Shown: piece by piece, positions 43,107-52,955 of the stretch
Numbering within the stretch: position 1 is the first letter of the stretch
Layout of the letters: every line of letters starts with the position of its first letter
Origin: Neobacillus citreus
GTDB taxonomy: Bacteria; Bacillota; Bacilli; Bacillales; Cytobacillaceae
DNA length: 64,000 nucleotides
Assembly (NCBI RefSeq): GCF_018343545.2
Contig: NZ_JAGYPE020000018.1
Coordinates: 26,682 to 90,681, forward strand
Reading direction: 5' to 3'
The notes under the pieces: model-generated
Databases searched by the model: none
The model's input: the letters and a program-made list of their open reading frames with translations, nothing else
Told to the model about the DNA's origin: nothing
Made by a program: the position numbers and the translations under genes

Positions 43107-43231
43107 GCTTTAACCCCCATTTAGGATATCAATCATTTTCTATTTCAAAAACGCCCTAAACCTTATCATAAATGATTTTGATAGAAGATGAAAGAAAAAA
43201 CATGTCCAAATAGTAATTAATATCTATCAAA

Positions 43232-43257
43232 AAAGAGAGGAGATTTCTCCTCTCTTT
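43232..43257 (-). terminator. terminator of ymfJ
   Basis: Perfect 11-bp stem AAAGAGAGGAG / CTCCTCTCTTT with an ATTT loop. Confidence 0.9.
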
Positions 43258-43262
43258 ACACA

Positions 43263-43508
43263 TTATTGTTTTACAAGCTTAACCATTACGTTGGCAATGG
43301 CTTGCTGCTCCTGTGGATCGGCAACTGACCACATATCGGAAAGAACTCTTTCTTGTTCATTCTTTGGGTCAACGTTCCTTGCCAGATAGTCGCCAATTTG
43401 GTAAGCAATGGTGTTGATTGCTCCTTCACTCATTCCTTGAGATTGTGCGTTGTTTAGGCGATCCCCAAGGAAGTCCTGCCATTGTTTCCAGTTATCTAAA
43501 ACAGACAT
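43263..43508 (-). CDS. ymfJ: YmfJ family protein (DUF3243)
   Basis: An 81-aa helical protein, MSVLDNWKQWQDFLGDRLNN..., of the DUF3243 family, function unknown. The start at 43508 has AGGAGG 7 nt upstream. It sits between ymfI and ymfK in the conserved order and has its own terminator. Confidence 0.88.
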   Translation of the reverse strand: MSVLDNWKQWQDFLGDRLNNAQSQGMSEGAINTIAYQIGDYLARNVDPKNEQERVLSDMWSVADPQEQQAIANVMVKLVKQ

Positions 43509-43589
43509 AATTTTGCCTCCTTTTTTAGATGGTACAAGTATATTTTGCAAAACGGAGGCAGTTTCTATACATCCTGAAAATATGAATTT

Positions 43590-44312
43590 TTAGGTATACC
43601 AGCCGCCATTGATGGCAAGCACCTGTCCAGTAATATAACTGGAATCATCAGATAAAAGGAAGGCTGTACCCTTAGCAATTTCTTCGGCCTGCCCCAGCCT
43701 GCCCATTGGAATTTCAAAGGCAATTCTTTCGGTTTCTTCCTCCGTAAATCCGGCCATCATCGGCGTATCTACCGCCCCAGGAGCGATGGCATTCACGCGG
43801 ATTCCATTTAATGCAACTTCCTTGCTTAAGGCCTTTACAAAGGCAATCTGCGCCCCTTTAGCGGCAGAATAGGCCACTTCACAGGCGGCACCAGTTTGCC
43901 CCCAAATGGACGTGATCACAACAATATTTCCTGATTTTTTACTGATTAGTTTTGGCAAAAGTTCTTTTGTCAGCATTAAGGGACTTAATACATGGACGTT
44001 CATGAGTGCCATCGCTTCGTCAAGCTTTAAATCCATTAACAATCCATATTGCCCCATTCCTCCGCAATGGACAATCGCATCCAGCGAAAAGATTTGCGAG
44101 CTAACCTTTAAATAACCTTCAGGCTCTGCCAAATCAGCATGAATCGGTATGTACTCCCCCTTAAAGGGGGAAAGCTTATTCAGCAGCTCTTTAATCGATT
44201 CTTCATTTTGATTGTAATGCAAGTAAAGATGATAGCCTTTTTCTGCCAAATGGTAAGCAACCGCCTGGCCGATTCCTCCGCTCGCTCCCGTAATAAGAAC
44301 ATATTTATGCAT
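43590..44312 (-). CDS. ymfI: short-chain dehydrogenase/reductase YmfI
   Basis: A 240-aa SDR with the NAD(P)-binding TGASGGIG near residue 8, catalytic Ser in VVITSIWG, and the Y-x3-K pair in YSAAKGAQIA, followed by IRVNAIAPGAVDTPM. It is similar to 3-oxoacyl-ACP reductases but the substrate is unknown. I prefer the ATG at 44312 (MHKYVLITG); the GTG at 44321 is too close to the GAGAGAG ribosome binding site. Confidence 0.9.
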   Translation of the reverse strand: MHKYVLITGASGGIGQAVAYHLAEKGYHLYLHYNQNEESIKELLNKLSPFKGEYIPIHADLAEPEGYLKVSSQIFSLDAIVHCGGMGQYGLLMDLKLDEAMALMNVHVLSPLMLTKELLPKLISKKSGNIVVITSIWGQTGAACEVAYSAAKGAQIAFVKALSKEVALNGIRVNAIAPGAVDTPMMAGFTEEETERIAFEIPMGRLGQAEEIAKGTAFLLSDDSSYITGQVLAINGGWYT

Positions 44313-44372
44313 ATTGTTCACTCTCTCTTTATATAAGGAGGCCTGATCCCTAAGGGGCAGGCCTCTGGATTT

Positions 44373-45668
44373 CTATTGTTTATTTTTAGGCACGACCTGG
44401 CAGACTGAAATCCGCTCGTCGGCAATTACTTCCGAAGCCAGTGACTGAACGTCAGCCAGAGTGATTTTTTCAAGTGTTGGCACAACATCAAATAGGTTCA
44501 TGTCGTTAAAGGCGTAGCGGGTAAATTGGTTTGCGATATATTCAGGAGAGTTAACCGCCCTCAAGAATGCACCAATTTTCTTTTTCTTAGCCCTTTCTAG
44601 CTGTTCTTCAGTAAATGTGTGGGCACCCTTTGCATCCAACAGGATTTTTTGAATTCTGTCCGCTAGCTGGTCCGGATTATTCGTATCGCCGCCGATCATC
44701 GCAAAGCCAAAGCCCTGCTCCTGCGTGTAATCGAAGGAGAAGGATTCATCAACCAATCCGTCATTATATAGCTCGTAATAGTTTTCAGAGCTCTTCCCAA
44801 ATAGTAAATCAAGGAGCACATTCATGGTTAACTCGTTTTTTAACATTTCCGGGCCTTGCTGATCCACATGCAGCGCCTTCATGCCAACCAAGCATTTCGA
44901 GGTTTGCACATTCATTTGCAATACCTGTTTTTTCTCCGCAGCCTTCAAGGGCTCGTCTTCGAACTTCCGCTTTATTTCAGGCATTTCCTTATAGTCTTTC
45001 TTGGCCTGATTATCTTTTACCTGTTTCATGATTTTGTCCGGGTCAACCGCTCCGACAATAAACAAAAGCATGTTGCTTGGGTGATAAAAAGTATTATAGC
45101 ACTCATACAGCCATTCTTTTGTAATTTCAGAAATGGACTCAATTGTTCCCGCAATGTCAATTTTGACAGGATGGTTTTGGAATAGATTTTCGATGATCCC
45201 AAAATATAAGCGCCAATCTGGGTTATCGTCATACATCGTGATTTCTTGCCCAATGATGCCTTTCTCTTTTTCCACTGTTTTGTCAGAGAAATATGGGTCC
45301 TGAACAAAATCCACCAATGTTTCTAAGTTTTTTTCAACATCTGAAGTGCTTGAAAACAAATAGGCAGTCCGTGTAAATGATGTAAAGGCGTTGGCCGATG
45401 CTCCCTGTTTGCTGAATTGCTGAAAGACATCGCCATCTTCCTTTTCAAATAGCTTATGCTCCAAAAAATGGGCAATCCCATCAGGAACCTTGACAAAATT
45501 GTCTTTTCCCAAAGGTACAAATGTATTATCAACCGAACCATACTTAGTTGTAAAGGTTGCATAAGTTTTATTAAAGCCTTTTTTCGGTAAGATATAGACA
45601 TGTAAGCCGTTTGACATTTTCTCGTGATAAAGCTCTTCTTGAAGCTGGTCAAAGCTGATTTTCTCCAT
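44373..45668 (-). CDS. ymfH: M16 family zinc peptidase YmfH
   Basis: A 431-aa insulinase-type protein with the inverted zinc motif HFLEH (in GIAHFLEHKLFE) and the downstream Glu in the EKEKGIIGQEITMYDDNPDW region. It is the catalytic partner of YmfF, whose stop overlaps this start by one base. In other bacteria such pairs act as heterodimeric peptidases. Natural substrate unknown. Confidence 0.92.
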   Translation of the reverse strand: MEKISFDQLQEELYHEKMSNGLHVYILPKKGFNKTYATFTTKYGSVDNTFVPLGKDNFVKVPDGIAHFLEHKLFEKEDGDVFQQFSKQGASANAFTSFTRTAYLFSSTSDVEKNLETLVDFVQDPYFSDKTVEKEKGIIGQEITMYDDNPDWRLYFGIIENLFQNHPVKIDIAGTIESISEITKEWLYECYNTFYHPSNMLLFIVGAVDPDKIMKQVKDNQAKKDYKEMPEIKRKFEDEPLKAAEKKQVLQMNVQTSKCLVGMKALHVDQQGPEMLKNELTMNVLLDLLFGKSSENYYELYNDGLVDESFSFDYTQEQGFGFAMIGGDTNNPDQLADRIQKILLDAKGAHTFTEEQLERAKKKKIGAFLRAVNSPEYIANQFTRYAFNDMNLFDVVPTLEKITLADVQSLASEVIADERISVCQVVPKNKQ

Positions 45669-46948
45669 TACTTGCCCGCCTCCGTTCCTGTTAAGAAATA
45701 AATGGTATCAAGGTTTATCTTATTAGCCACTGCGATAATTTCTTCTTTAGTTATTTTCAGCATATCTGTAATCCATGATTCGAGCTTAATATCTTGGTTT
45801 GCAACGACGTTATGATATAGGAGCTCGAGCAATCCCCTCGATGTATCAATGGTTTCAAGAATTTGGTTGCGAATGACGGCTTTCGTTTGAACTAGCTCAT
45901 CGTCCGTAAAGTCACCCTTTTGCATTGCTTCCATTTGCTCGCGAATGATTTTAACAGCCTGATCATAATTTTTATTATCGATTCCCGACATGACCATCAT
46001 TAAGCCCTTATGGCTTTCAAGCCGGCTGGCTGCATAATAGGCTAGACTTGCTTTTTCCCGAACATTGATAAACAGTTTCGAATGGGCAAAGCCGCCAAAA
46101 ATGCCGTTAAAAACCTGCAATGCAAAATAATCTGGATTGCCAAAGACGATATTTGTCCGGTAGCCCATATTTAATTTTCCTTGTTTGACATCTTGAACTT
46201 CCTTAACCTCATTTACTTCTGTTCTGTTTTGAACCTTAGCAGCGGAAGACTTTTGTGGAGTGCGATTTTCAAATTGCAGAAGCCCTTCAGCAATAGTCTT
46301 CACTTCTTCTTCCTTTACATCGCCAATCACGTAAAGGTCCATCTCATCCTCTTTAAAGGCTCTCTGGAAATATTCGAATAAGTTTTCTGGAGTAATTGCA
46401 TCGACAGCTTCAGCCTCGCCATTAACCTCTAGAGCATATGGCTCTCCTTTGCACATTTCCTGAATGAGGCGAACATTGGAGTAGCGCATTTTATCATCAT
46501 ACACTGATTGAATTCTTTGCTTTTGTGTGCGTTTTTCTTTTTCAACTGTTTCCTTATCAAACGCTTGGCCGGAAACATTGGGCTTCGTCAAAATTTCTGA
46601 CAATAATTCAAATCCCTTTTTCAATAAAGGACTATGGTCAGTCAAGAATTTTTCATTTGCAATTTCTATCAGAAAGCTGACAATATGATACTCGCCCTTT
46701 TTTCCTAAATCGACGTAAAGAGTTGCTCCGTATAGGTCATCCAAATAGGAACGGAGCTGTGTCGTCGTTGGATATTTGGCAGAACTGGACTGCAGCACAT
46801 AGGGCAGAAGTGCTCTTCTCGTGACATCCTCATTTGACAATGGCGCTTTCATTCGCCAGACCAGAGTATTCGTTTTATATTTATCAGTTTCAACAACATG
46901 GAGTTTATAGCCTTGCATTTGCGTTATTTTTTCAACGACTGCTTCCAT
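45668..46948 (-). CDS. ymfF: M16-like protein YmfF, non-catalytic partner
   Basis: A 426-aa M16-fold protein in which the HxxEH motif is missing: the segment where it would lie reads RRALLPYVLQSSSAKYPTTT. It likely forms the substrate chamber with YmfH. The pair is translationally coupled. First gene of the ymfF-ymfH-ymfI set. Confidence 0.92.
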   Translation of the reverse strand: MEAVVEKITQMQGYKLHVVETDKYKTNTLVWRMKAPLSNEDVTRRALLPYVLQSSSAKYPTTTQLRSYLDDLYGATLYVDLGKKGEYHIVSFLIEIANEKFLTDHSPLLKKGFELLSEILTKPNVSGQAFDKETVEKEKRTQKQRIQSVYDDKMRYSNVRLIQEMCKGEPYALEVNGEAEAVDAITPENLFEYFQRAFKEDEMDLYVIGDVKEEEVKTIAEGLLQFENRTPQKSSAAKVQNRTEVNEVKEVQDVKQGKLNMGYRTNIVFGNPDYFALQVFNGIFGGFAHSKLFINVREKASLAYYAASRLESHKGLMMVMSGIDNKNYDQAVKIIREQMEAMQKGDFTDDELVQTKAVIRNQILETIDTSRGLLELLYHNVVANQDIKLESWITDMLKITKEEIIAVANKINLDTIYFLTGTEAGK

Positions 46949-47062
46949 TTATCTTCCTCCTGTCTGTTAAAGGGTCTTAACATATGATATGAAAACATTT
47001 TTCTTTATATTTTTTCCTTTCATATAAAACCTATACTATTAAACCTGTACAATTCAAGTTAT

Positions 47063-47093
47063 AAAAAAAGAACCCCCAGAAAATCTGGGAGTC
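47063..47093 (-). terminator. terminator of the nucleoside ABC importer operon
   Basis: CCCAGA (47075-47080) / TCTGGG (47084-47089) extended by flanking pairs, then a T-rich run (TTTTTTTAT) on the minus strand. Confidence 0.75.
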
Positions 47094-47104
47094 CAAGCAA
47101 GTAT

Positions 47105-48064
47105 CTACCTGCTTCCTTTTATATAATGTGTTCCAACTGCCTTTGGGGCATCGGCGCGGCCGATGAATCCAGTTAAGGCTAGAATAGTTAAAACGTATGG
47201 AGCAATTAACAAATACACATTTGGTATTTCTTTTAAGAATGGCAAGCTTGAACCGATGATACTAATACTTTGTGCGAATCCAAAGAAAATAGCTGCTCCA
47301 AGTGCTCCAAGTGGATGCCATTTTCCAAAAATCATGGCCGCCAGCGCCATGAAGCCCTGTCCGCTGATGGTAGCATGACTGAAATTAGAAGTGATGGACT
47401 GTGCATAGACAGCACCGCCGATTCCGCCAAGTGCTCCAGAAAGCATTACACCTAAATAACGCATTTTAGTTACATTGATTCCCATTGTATCTGCCGCCAT
47501 CGGATGCTCTCCGACAGAACGAAGACGAAGGCCGAACGGTGTTTTATAAACAATATACCAAACGATAATAGCAACGATAATCGCTACAAAGGATGTCCAA
47601 TAAGTATTTTGGAAAAATATTTCCCCAATAACTGGAATATCCTTTAAAACAGGCACATCAATTTTGCTGAAGCCCTTGGAAATAATCCCAGTTTCACCTT
47701 TACCATAAATTTGTTTAACAAGGAACATTGTTAAACCAACTGCCAGTAAGTTAATAGCTACACCGGAAACGGTATGATCAGCTCGAAAAGTGATGGACGC
47801 TACTGCATGCAATAACGAGAAAATGGCACCGGCGACCATCGCCACTAAGATGGCAAGCCAAGGGGTTGCATTTCCGAATGTATCAAAAAATGTTAAGTTA
47901 AACACGATGGAAGTAAATGCCCCAATAACCATTAATCCTTCGAGACCGATGTTAACGACACCTGAACGTTCTGAAAAAATACCGCCTAACGCAGTGAAGA
48001 TAAGTGGAGCAGCCCATAAAAGTGTAGATGGAACAACAATTGTTAAAATGTCCATTAAGCTCAC
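47105..48064 (-). CDS. nucleoside ABC transporter permease (NupQ/YufQ type)
   Basis: A 319-aa integral membrane permease of the BPD_transp_2 family, with about eight helices, GIFSERSGVVNIGLEGLM near residue 29 and GGAVYAQSITSNFSHATISG later. It is the second permease of a BMP-type importer for nucleosides. Its ATG comes 1 nt after the first permease's stop. Confidence 0.9.
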   Translation of the reverse strand: MSLMDILTIVVPSTLLWAAPLIFTALGGIFSERSGVVNIGLEGLMVIGAFTSIVFNLTFFDTFGNATPWLAILVAMVAGAIFSLLHAVASITFRADHTVSGVAINLLAVGLTMFLVKQIYGKGETGIISKGFSKIDVPVLKDIPVIGEIFFQNTYWTSFVAIIVAIIVWYIVYKTPFGLRLRSVGEHPMAADTMGINVTKMRYLGVMLSGALGGIGGAVYAQSITSNFSHATISGQGFMALAAMIFGKWHPLGALGAAIFFGFAQSISIIGSSLPFLKEIPNVYLLIAPYVLTILALTGFIGRADAPKAVGTHYIKGSR

Positions 48065-49120
48065 TTACTTCACCCCCTTCTTACCGATTCGATCAAGAAA
48101 TGCTCTAATTATATAGCTGGATGCAACAAAGAAAACAATAAGTGCGATAATAATATCAACTAGTTCATTTGGCACACCCGCTTCAAGCGGCATGTTTAAA
48201 GCCCCTACTTTTAAGGCACCGAATAAAATCGCTGAGAAGAATACCCCTAATGCCGTGTTAGAACCAAGCAAGGCAATCGCGATTCCGTCAAACCCTACAC
48301 CGGTAAATCCGCCTTTAACGGCCGCATATCCGAAGGTTCCAAGTCCCTCCATTGCACCGGCCAATCCAGCAAAAGCGCCGGAAATCACCATTGAAAGGAT
48401 GATATTTTTATTTACATTCATCCCCGCATAGTGAGCAGCATGCTGGTTAAAACCAACTGCCCGCAATTCAAATCCTCTTGTTGTTTTTTCCAATAAGAAC
48501 CACATGATAAAACAGCAGGCAATTGCAAGGATAATTCCCCAGTGAAGACGGGAATAATCTGTCAGGCTTTGGAGCCATTCTGAACGCAAGCTTGCAGATT
48601 CATGAATCATTTCTGTCTTATCACCGCTCTTAGCAGCTAGAACATTTCTTATAATATAGTTAGTCACATGCAAAGCAACATAGTTCAACATAATGGTGAC
48701 AATAACTTCATGGACGCGAAAACGCGCCTTCAAAAAGCCAGGGATAAAGGCCCACAGGGCACCTGCAACAATAGCTGCCAAGATGGCAAGCGGCAGATGT
48801 ATGACTTTTGGAAGGTCAAAAGCAACCCCTACCCAGACCGATGCCAGCCAACCGACAATAAATTGTCCCTCTACCCCGATGTTAAATAGGCCAACACGGA
48901 AAGCAAACGCTACCGCTAAACCAGCCAAAATATACGGTGTAAACTGGCGAATAACTTCCCCAACATAGTAAACTTCCCCAAAAGCCCCGTTCCAAAGTGC
49001 TGTATAAGCAGCAACCGGGTCATATCCGCTGATTAACATAATAATGGTTCCCACGATGATTCCTAATAACACCGAAATGATCGGTGTTAAGATACCTGTT
49101 AAGCGCTTAGACATTTGCAC
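48065..49120 (-). CDS. nucleoside ABC transporter permease (NupP/YufP type)
   Basis: A 351-aa permease of the same family, with FRVGLFNIGVEGQFIVGWLA near 74-93 and GFELRAVGFNQHAAHYAGMN near 216. It is the longer of the two permeases. It overlaps the ATPase gene by 14 nt, a tight operon arrangement. Confidence 0.9.
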   Translation of the reverse strand: MQMSKRLTGILTPIISVLLGIIVGTIIMLISGYDPVAAYTALWNGAFGEVYYVGEVIRQFTPYILAGLAVAFAFRVGLFNIGVEGQFIVGWLASVWVGVAFDLPKVIHLPLAILAAIVAGALWAFIPGFLKARFRVHEVIVTIMLNYVALHVTNYIIRNVLAAKSGDKTEMIHESASLRSEWLQSLTDYSRLHWGIILAIACCFIMWFLLEKTTRGFELRAVGFNQHAAHYAGMNVNKNIILSMVISGAFAGLAGAMEGLGTFGYAAVKGGFTGVGFDGIAIALLGSNTALGVFFSAILFGALKVGALNMPLEAGVPNELVDIIIALIVFFVASSYIIRAFLDRIGKKGVK

Positions 49121-50636
49121 CCGCTTCCTTTCTATTCGATCCTGCCATTAACAATCCAAGTTCTTGTTCGTCTGTATCTTTTGGATTGACAACAGCAACG
49201 ATCTTCCCCTCATAAATAACAGCAATCCGGTCGCTGACATTCATAATCTCATCTAACTCAAAAGAAACAAGCAAGACGGCCTTGCCATGATCGCGCTGCT
49301 CAATGAGGCGTTTGTGGATAAATTCAATCGCACCTACATCCAAACCACGAGTCGGCTGAGCTGCAATCAACAAATCAGGATTCCTGTCCACTTCACGGCC
49401 GATGATTGCCTTTTGCTGGTTACCTCCAGAAAGAGCGCGTGCCAACGTATATTCACTTGGTGTGCGGACATCGAATTCACTGATTAACTTCCTTGCCTTA
49501 TTATAAATTTCTTTAAAATTTAAGACTCCGCTTTTAGAAAAAGGCTTCTGATAATAGGTTTGTAAAACCATATTTTCGGCAATTGGATAATTCAAAACAA
49601 GTCCATGTTTATGACGGTCTTGCGGAATGTGAGCTACTCCAGATTCCGTGATTTTTCTAGGGGTGTGGTTAATTAATTCTTTGCCATTTAATTGAATGCT
49701 GCCGCTATCCGATTTACGCAATCCTGTAAGCGCTTCAATTAACTCAGACTGTCCATTACCGTCAACCCCGGCAATCCCGACTATTTCACCGGCACGAACT
49801 GTTAAATCCAATCCATTTACAACCGTGACACCACGTGAATCCTTCACTACTAGATCTTTAACTAGCAAAACGTCTTGCTTTGGTTCAGCAGGCTTCTTTT
49901 CTGTTTTAAAGACAACTTCCCGTCCAACCATAAGGCTTGCAAGTTCATTTGGATTGGTTTCACTGACATTTACCGTACCAATCCCTTTTCCTTTGCGAAT
50001 GACAGTACAGCGGTCGGCGACCTCCATAATTTCTTTTAACTTGTGGGTAATAAGAATGATAGATTTACCCTCTTTAATAAGAGTTTTCATAATTTGAATT
50101 AACTCTTTAATTTCTTGCGGTGTCAGCACAGCAGTCGGTTCGTCAAAAATTAAAATCTCTGCTCCGCGGTATAATGTTTTTAAAATTTCAACCCTTTGCT
50201 GCATACCTACAGAGATATCGGAAATTTTCGCCTGCGGGTCAACTGACAATCCGTAACGTTCGGAAATTTGCCGAACTTCCTGTTCTGCCTTTTTAATGTC
50301 AATCCGGCCAGCAGATGTAATCTCTCTGCCAAGGATAATGTTTTCCGTTACTGTGAAGGTATCCACTAGCATAAAGTGCTGATGGACCATCCCGATTCCA
50401 AGGTCATTGGCAACGTTAGGATCGGTAATTTTAACAGGCTTTCCCTTTACTCTAATTTCTCCAGCTTCTGGTTGGTACAAACCAAAAAGCACGTTCATCA
50501 AAGTTGATTTGCCTGCTCCGTTTTCGCCAAGCAAGGCATGAATTTCTCCCTTTTTCAATTGGAGAGTAATGTTATCATTTGCAACAAAGCTGCCGAATTC
50601 TTTCCGAATGTTTAGCATCTCGATTACATAATCCAT
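49107..50636 (-). CDS. nucleoside ABC transporter ATP-binding protein, double domain (NupO/YufO type)
   Basis: A 509-aa protein with two ABC domains. The first has Walker A GENGAGKST near 37-45 and DISVGMQQRVEILKTL; the second has GVDGNGQSEL (weak Walker A) and ALSGGNQQKAIIGREV. The asymmetric sites are usual for sugar/nucleoside ABC ATPases. It energises the importer with the two permeases downstream. Confidence 0.93.
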   Translation of the reverse strand: MDYVIEMLNIRKEFGSFVANDNITLQLKKGEIHALLGENGAGKSTLMNVLFGLYQPEAGEIRVKGKPVKITDPNVANDLGIGMVHQHFMLVDTFTVTENIILGREITSAGRIDIKKAEQEVRQISERYGLSVDPQAKISDISVGMQQRVEILKTLYRGAEILIFDEPTAVLTPQEIKELIQIMKTLIKEGKSIILITHKLKEIMEVADRCTVIRKGKGIGTVNVSETNPNELASLMVGREVVFKTEKKPAEPKQDVLLVKDLVVKDSRGVTVVNGLDLTVRAGEIVGIAGVDGNGQSELIEALTGLRKSDSGSIQLNGKELINHTPRKITESGVAHIPQDRHKHGLVLNYPIAENMVLQTYYQKPFSKSGVLNFKEIYNKARKLISEFDVRTPSEYTLARALSGGNQQKAIIGREVDRNPDLLIAAQPTRGLDVGAIEFIHKRLIEQRDHGKAVLLVSFELDEIMNVSDRIAVIYEGKIVAVVNPKDTDEQELGLLMAGSNRKEAGANV

Positions 50637-50741
50637 TTTTTCTCACTCCCTGTAATGAAGGTGATGGAAATTCCGACCAATAAAAGTAAGAGGTCAGACC
50701 TTTCCAAGATTTAAAAAACAGGGATATCTCCCCATTAAAAC

Positions 50742-50833
50742 CTTAATTGAAAGGCGGAAAATCATTTCTGCACTTCAATTAAGATTCATTAAGAAGGAAT
50801 AAGCGGATTATCTTAATAATATCCGCTTATTCC
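50742..50833 (-). other. two hairpins between binding-protein and ATPase genes
   Basis: CTTAATTGAA / TTCAATTAAG (50742-50751, 50774-50783) and a perfect 13-bp stem GGAATAAGCGGAT / ATCCGCTTATTCC (50796-50808, 50821-50833). No U run follows either, so they may stabilise the binding-protein mRNA or partly attenuate the operon. Confidence 0.65.
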
Positions 50834-50845
50834 CTGTTAGTAGTT

Positions 50846-51931
50846 TTATTTTGCACTAAAGTTTTTCAATTCATCACGAGTTTGAGGAACTTTTAAGTCA
50901 CCAGATTTGATTTTTTCAATGTAGTCTTTAACCGCTTTATCAATCGCATCTTTGTTTGGAGCCTTTGCGTTAACTGGTGCTAAACCTACGCCATCTTCAT
51001 GTAAGCCGTATAATACCACTTCTCCGCCAGGGAAGTTGCCATCCATTGCCTTTTTGGACAAGTCTTGAACTGCTACGTCAACTCGCTTTAATGCAGATGT
51101 TAAGACTACGTCTGGACCCATGTCAGCTTGGTCACGGTCAACCCCGATTGCCCAGAAGTCTTTGCTTGGTTCTTTCGCTTTACGGTCAACAGCCTCTTTG
51201 AAAAGACCATTACCAGTAGCACCAGCAGCGTGGAAGACAACGTCTGCACCAGAAGAGTACATTTTAGAAGCGATGGATTGCCCTAATTCAGCTTTGTCAA
51301 ATGCACCAGAATATTGAACGTCAACCTGTACATCAGGTTTAGCAGCCTTTACACCAGCAAGAAAGCCAGACTCAAAGCGCTCGATAACTGGAATTTCCAT
51401 ACCACCGATGAAACCGATATGGTTTGTTTTAGTTGTTAAAGCAGCCGCAACACCCGCAAGGAAAGCTGCTTCCTGCTCTTTAAAGAGGATGCTTGCTACG
51501 TTTGGCTGTTTTACTTCAGCGTCAACGATTGCAAAATGATGGTCTTTTTGTTGTTTTGCAATTTCTTCAACGGCTGCCTGCATTAAGAAGCCGATCCCAT
51601 ATACTAAGTCAAAATCTTGGCGAGCAAGAGTATTTAAGTTTGTTGCATAGTCAGCATCTGATTTGGATTGAAGGTAAGAGTAACCGCCTTTTCCTTCTTT
51701 CATGCCGTTATCTTTACCGAACTTTTGAAGGCCTTCCCACGCTGATTGGTTAAAGGATTTGTCATCTACACCGCCGACGTCAGTAACCATTGCTACAGAG
51801 AATGATTTTCCTTTTTCTCCGCCTTTTGATGTTTCAGTTCCTTTGTTGTCATCACTTTTTCCACAAGCACCTAATAGTGTTCCAGCAGCAAGAACAAGTG
51901 ATAGCGCCATTCCAACTTTACGCTTTTTCAA
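50846..51931 (-). CDS. BMP family nucleoside-binding lipoprotein (NupN/YufN type)
   Basis: A 361-aa substrate-binding lipoprotein: signal peptide with lipobox LLGAC (C23), then the BMP/PnrA-like domain with VAMVTDVGGVDDKSFNQSAW near 48-67 and VVFHAAGATGNGLFKEA. Family members bind purine nucleosides. The TTG start at 51931 has AGGGGGAAG upstream. It is the first gene of the importer operon, next to a GntR gene that may control it. Confidence 0.92.
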   Translation of the reverse strand: MKKRKVGMALSLVLAAGTLLGACGKSDDNKGTETSKGGEKGKSFSVAMVTDVGGVDDKSFNQSAWEGLQKFGKDNGMKEGKGGYSYLQSKSDADYATNLNTLARQDFDLVYGIGFLMQAAVEEIAKQQKDHHFAIVDAEVKQPNVASILFKEQEAAFLAGVAAALTTKTNHIGFIGGMEIPVIERFESGFLAGVKAAKPDVQVDVQYSGAFDKAELGQSIASKMYSSGADVVFHAAGATGNGLFKEAVDRKAKEPSKDFWAIGVDRDQADMGPDVVLTSALKRVDVAVQDLSKKAMDGNFPGGEVVLYGLHEDGVGLAPVNAKAPNKDAIDKAVKDYIEKIKSGDLKVPQTRDELKNFSAK

Positions 51932-52015
51932 GGTATCTTCCCCCTAAGAATGTTGTTAGATAGTAGAAATGGTATAAAACTGGACTGATTGCGTTTTCAT
52001 TACCATTAAAAATTT

Positions 52016-52741
52016 TTACACTCGTTTCCTAAGTACATGAAAACTAAATTTGTCCGCCTTAAAATAGTTTACCGAAAAAAGGACAGGTTCATCCGTTTCA
52101 TCGAAATGCATTTGTTTTAATACCAATAATGCAGTCTCCGGGTCACATTCTAAAATTGGGGAAATTTTTTCATGATAGCCAATCGGCTCGATTTGGGCAA
52201 CCGCGTATGTAATCCTTCTGTTTGCCTCGTCTCCTAATATGTTGAAGATTGATTCTTCACCATGAGAGAAGGTTTCTGGTAATATGTGTGCTGGAACTTT
52301 GTCGATACAATAAACGACTGGTTCTCCATTGGCGGTTCTTACTCTCTCAATCACGACCATTTCCTCATCAGCAGAACATGAGAAACGACGAATATCCTCT
52401 TCCGATGGGCTTTGAGTTGATGACCTTAAGAAAATAGTTCCTGGTTTCATGCCAGCTTGTTTGATCATGTCAGTAACACTGCTTAACTGTTCGATCCCCG
52501 ATGTGAACAATGGCTTTGCGTTAACAAACGTACCAACCCCATGGCGTCTGATAATCACATTTTCCTCTTCAAGAATTCTTAATGCTTCTCGAAGTGTAGC
52601 CCTGCTGACACCAAGCTGTTTGGCAAGATCGAATTCTGATGGCAGTTTCTCTTTTTCTTTGTATACACCATCTTCAATATCCTGCTTAAGCCGGTCGATT
52701 ACTTGTAAATATAAATGCCGGTTATCTGACTTGATGGACAT
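52016..52741 (-). CDS. ymfC: GntR/HutC family transcriptional regulator (YmfC)
   Basis: A 241-aa regulator with an N-terminal winged helix (residues 8-75: [32 protein letters not shown]) and a UTRA ligand domain. It lies 84 nt upstream of the BMP lipoprotein gene on the same strand. A role in controlling the nucleoside importer is inferred from position; no clear operator was found. Confidence 0.88.
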   Translation of the reverse strand: MSIKSDNRHLYLQVIDRLKQDIEDGVYKEKEKLPSEFDLAKQLGVSRATLREALRILEEENVIIRRHGVGTFVNAKPLFTSGIEQLSSVTDMIKQAGMKPGTIFLRSSTQSPSEEDIRRFSCSADEEMVVIERVRTANGEPVVYCIDKVPAHILPETFSHGEESIFNILGDEANRRITYAVAQIEPIGYHEKISPILECDPETALLVLKQMHFDETDEPVLFSVNYFKADKFSFHVLRKRV

Positions 52742-52930
52742 GCTGCTTTCCTCCAGCCTTTTCCTTAGACATCAGACCTCTGATATCATTCCTACTAATC
52801 GCAATAATCTTATCATGTTTTCTGCGAGAAATAAATAGAAATCCATGATTTTGTCGAAAAAAGACGAAAAGATAAAAATCATCTTTAACGCCTATTACTA
52901 TTTTATCAACTTTCCATAAAAGTAGAATAA

Positions 52931-52955
52931 AAAAAGAGCCATAAGGCCCTTTTTT
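52931..52955 (-). terminator. terminator of spoIIIE
   Basis: AAAAAGAGCC / GGCCCTTTTTT with one mismatch and an ATAA loop, next to the stop codon. Confidence 0.75.

Noticed and set aside
44615..45031. 138-codon plus-strand ORF
   Set aside because: Antisense to ymfH, with no start signal and no family-like features.
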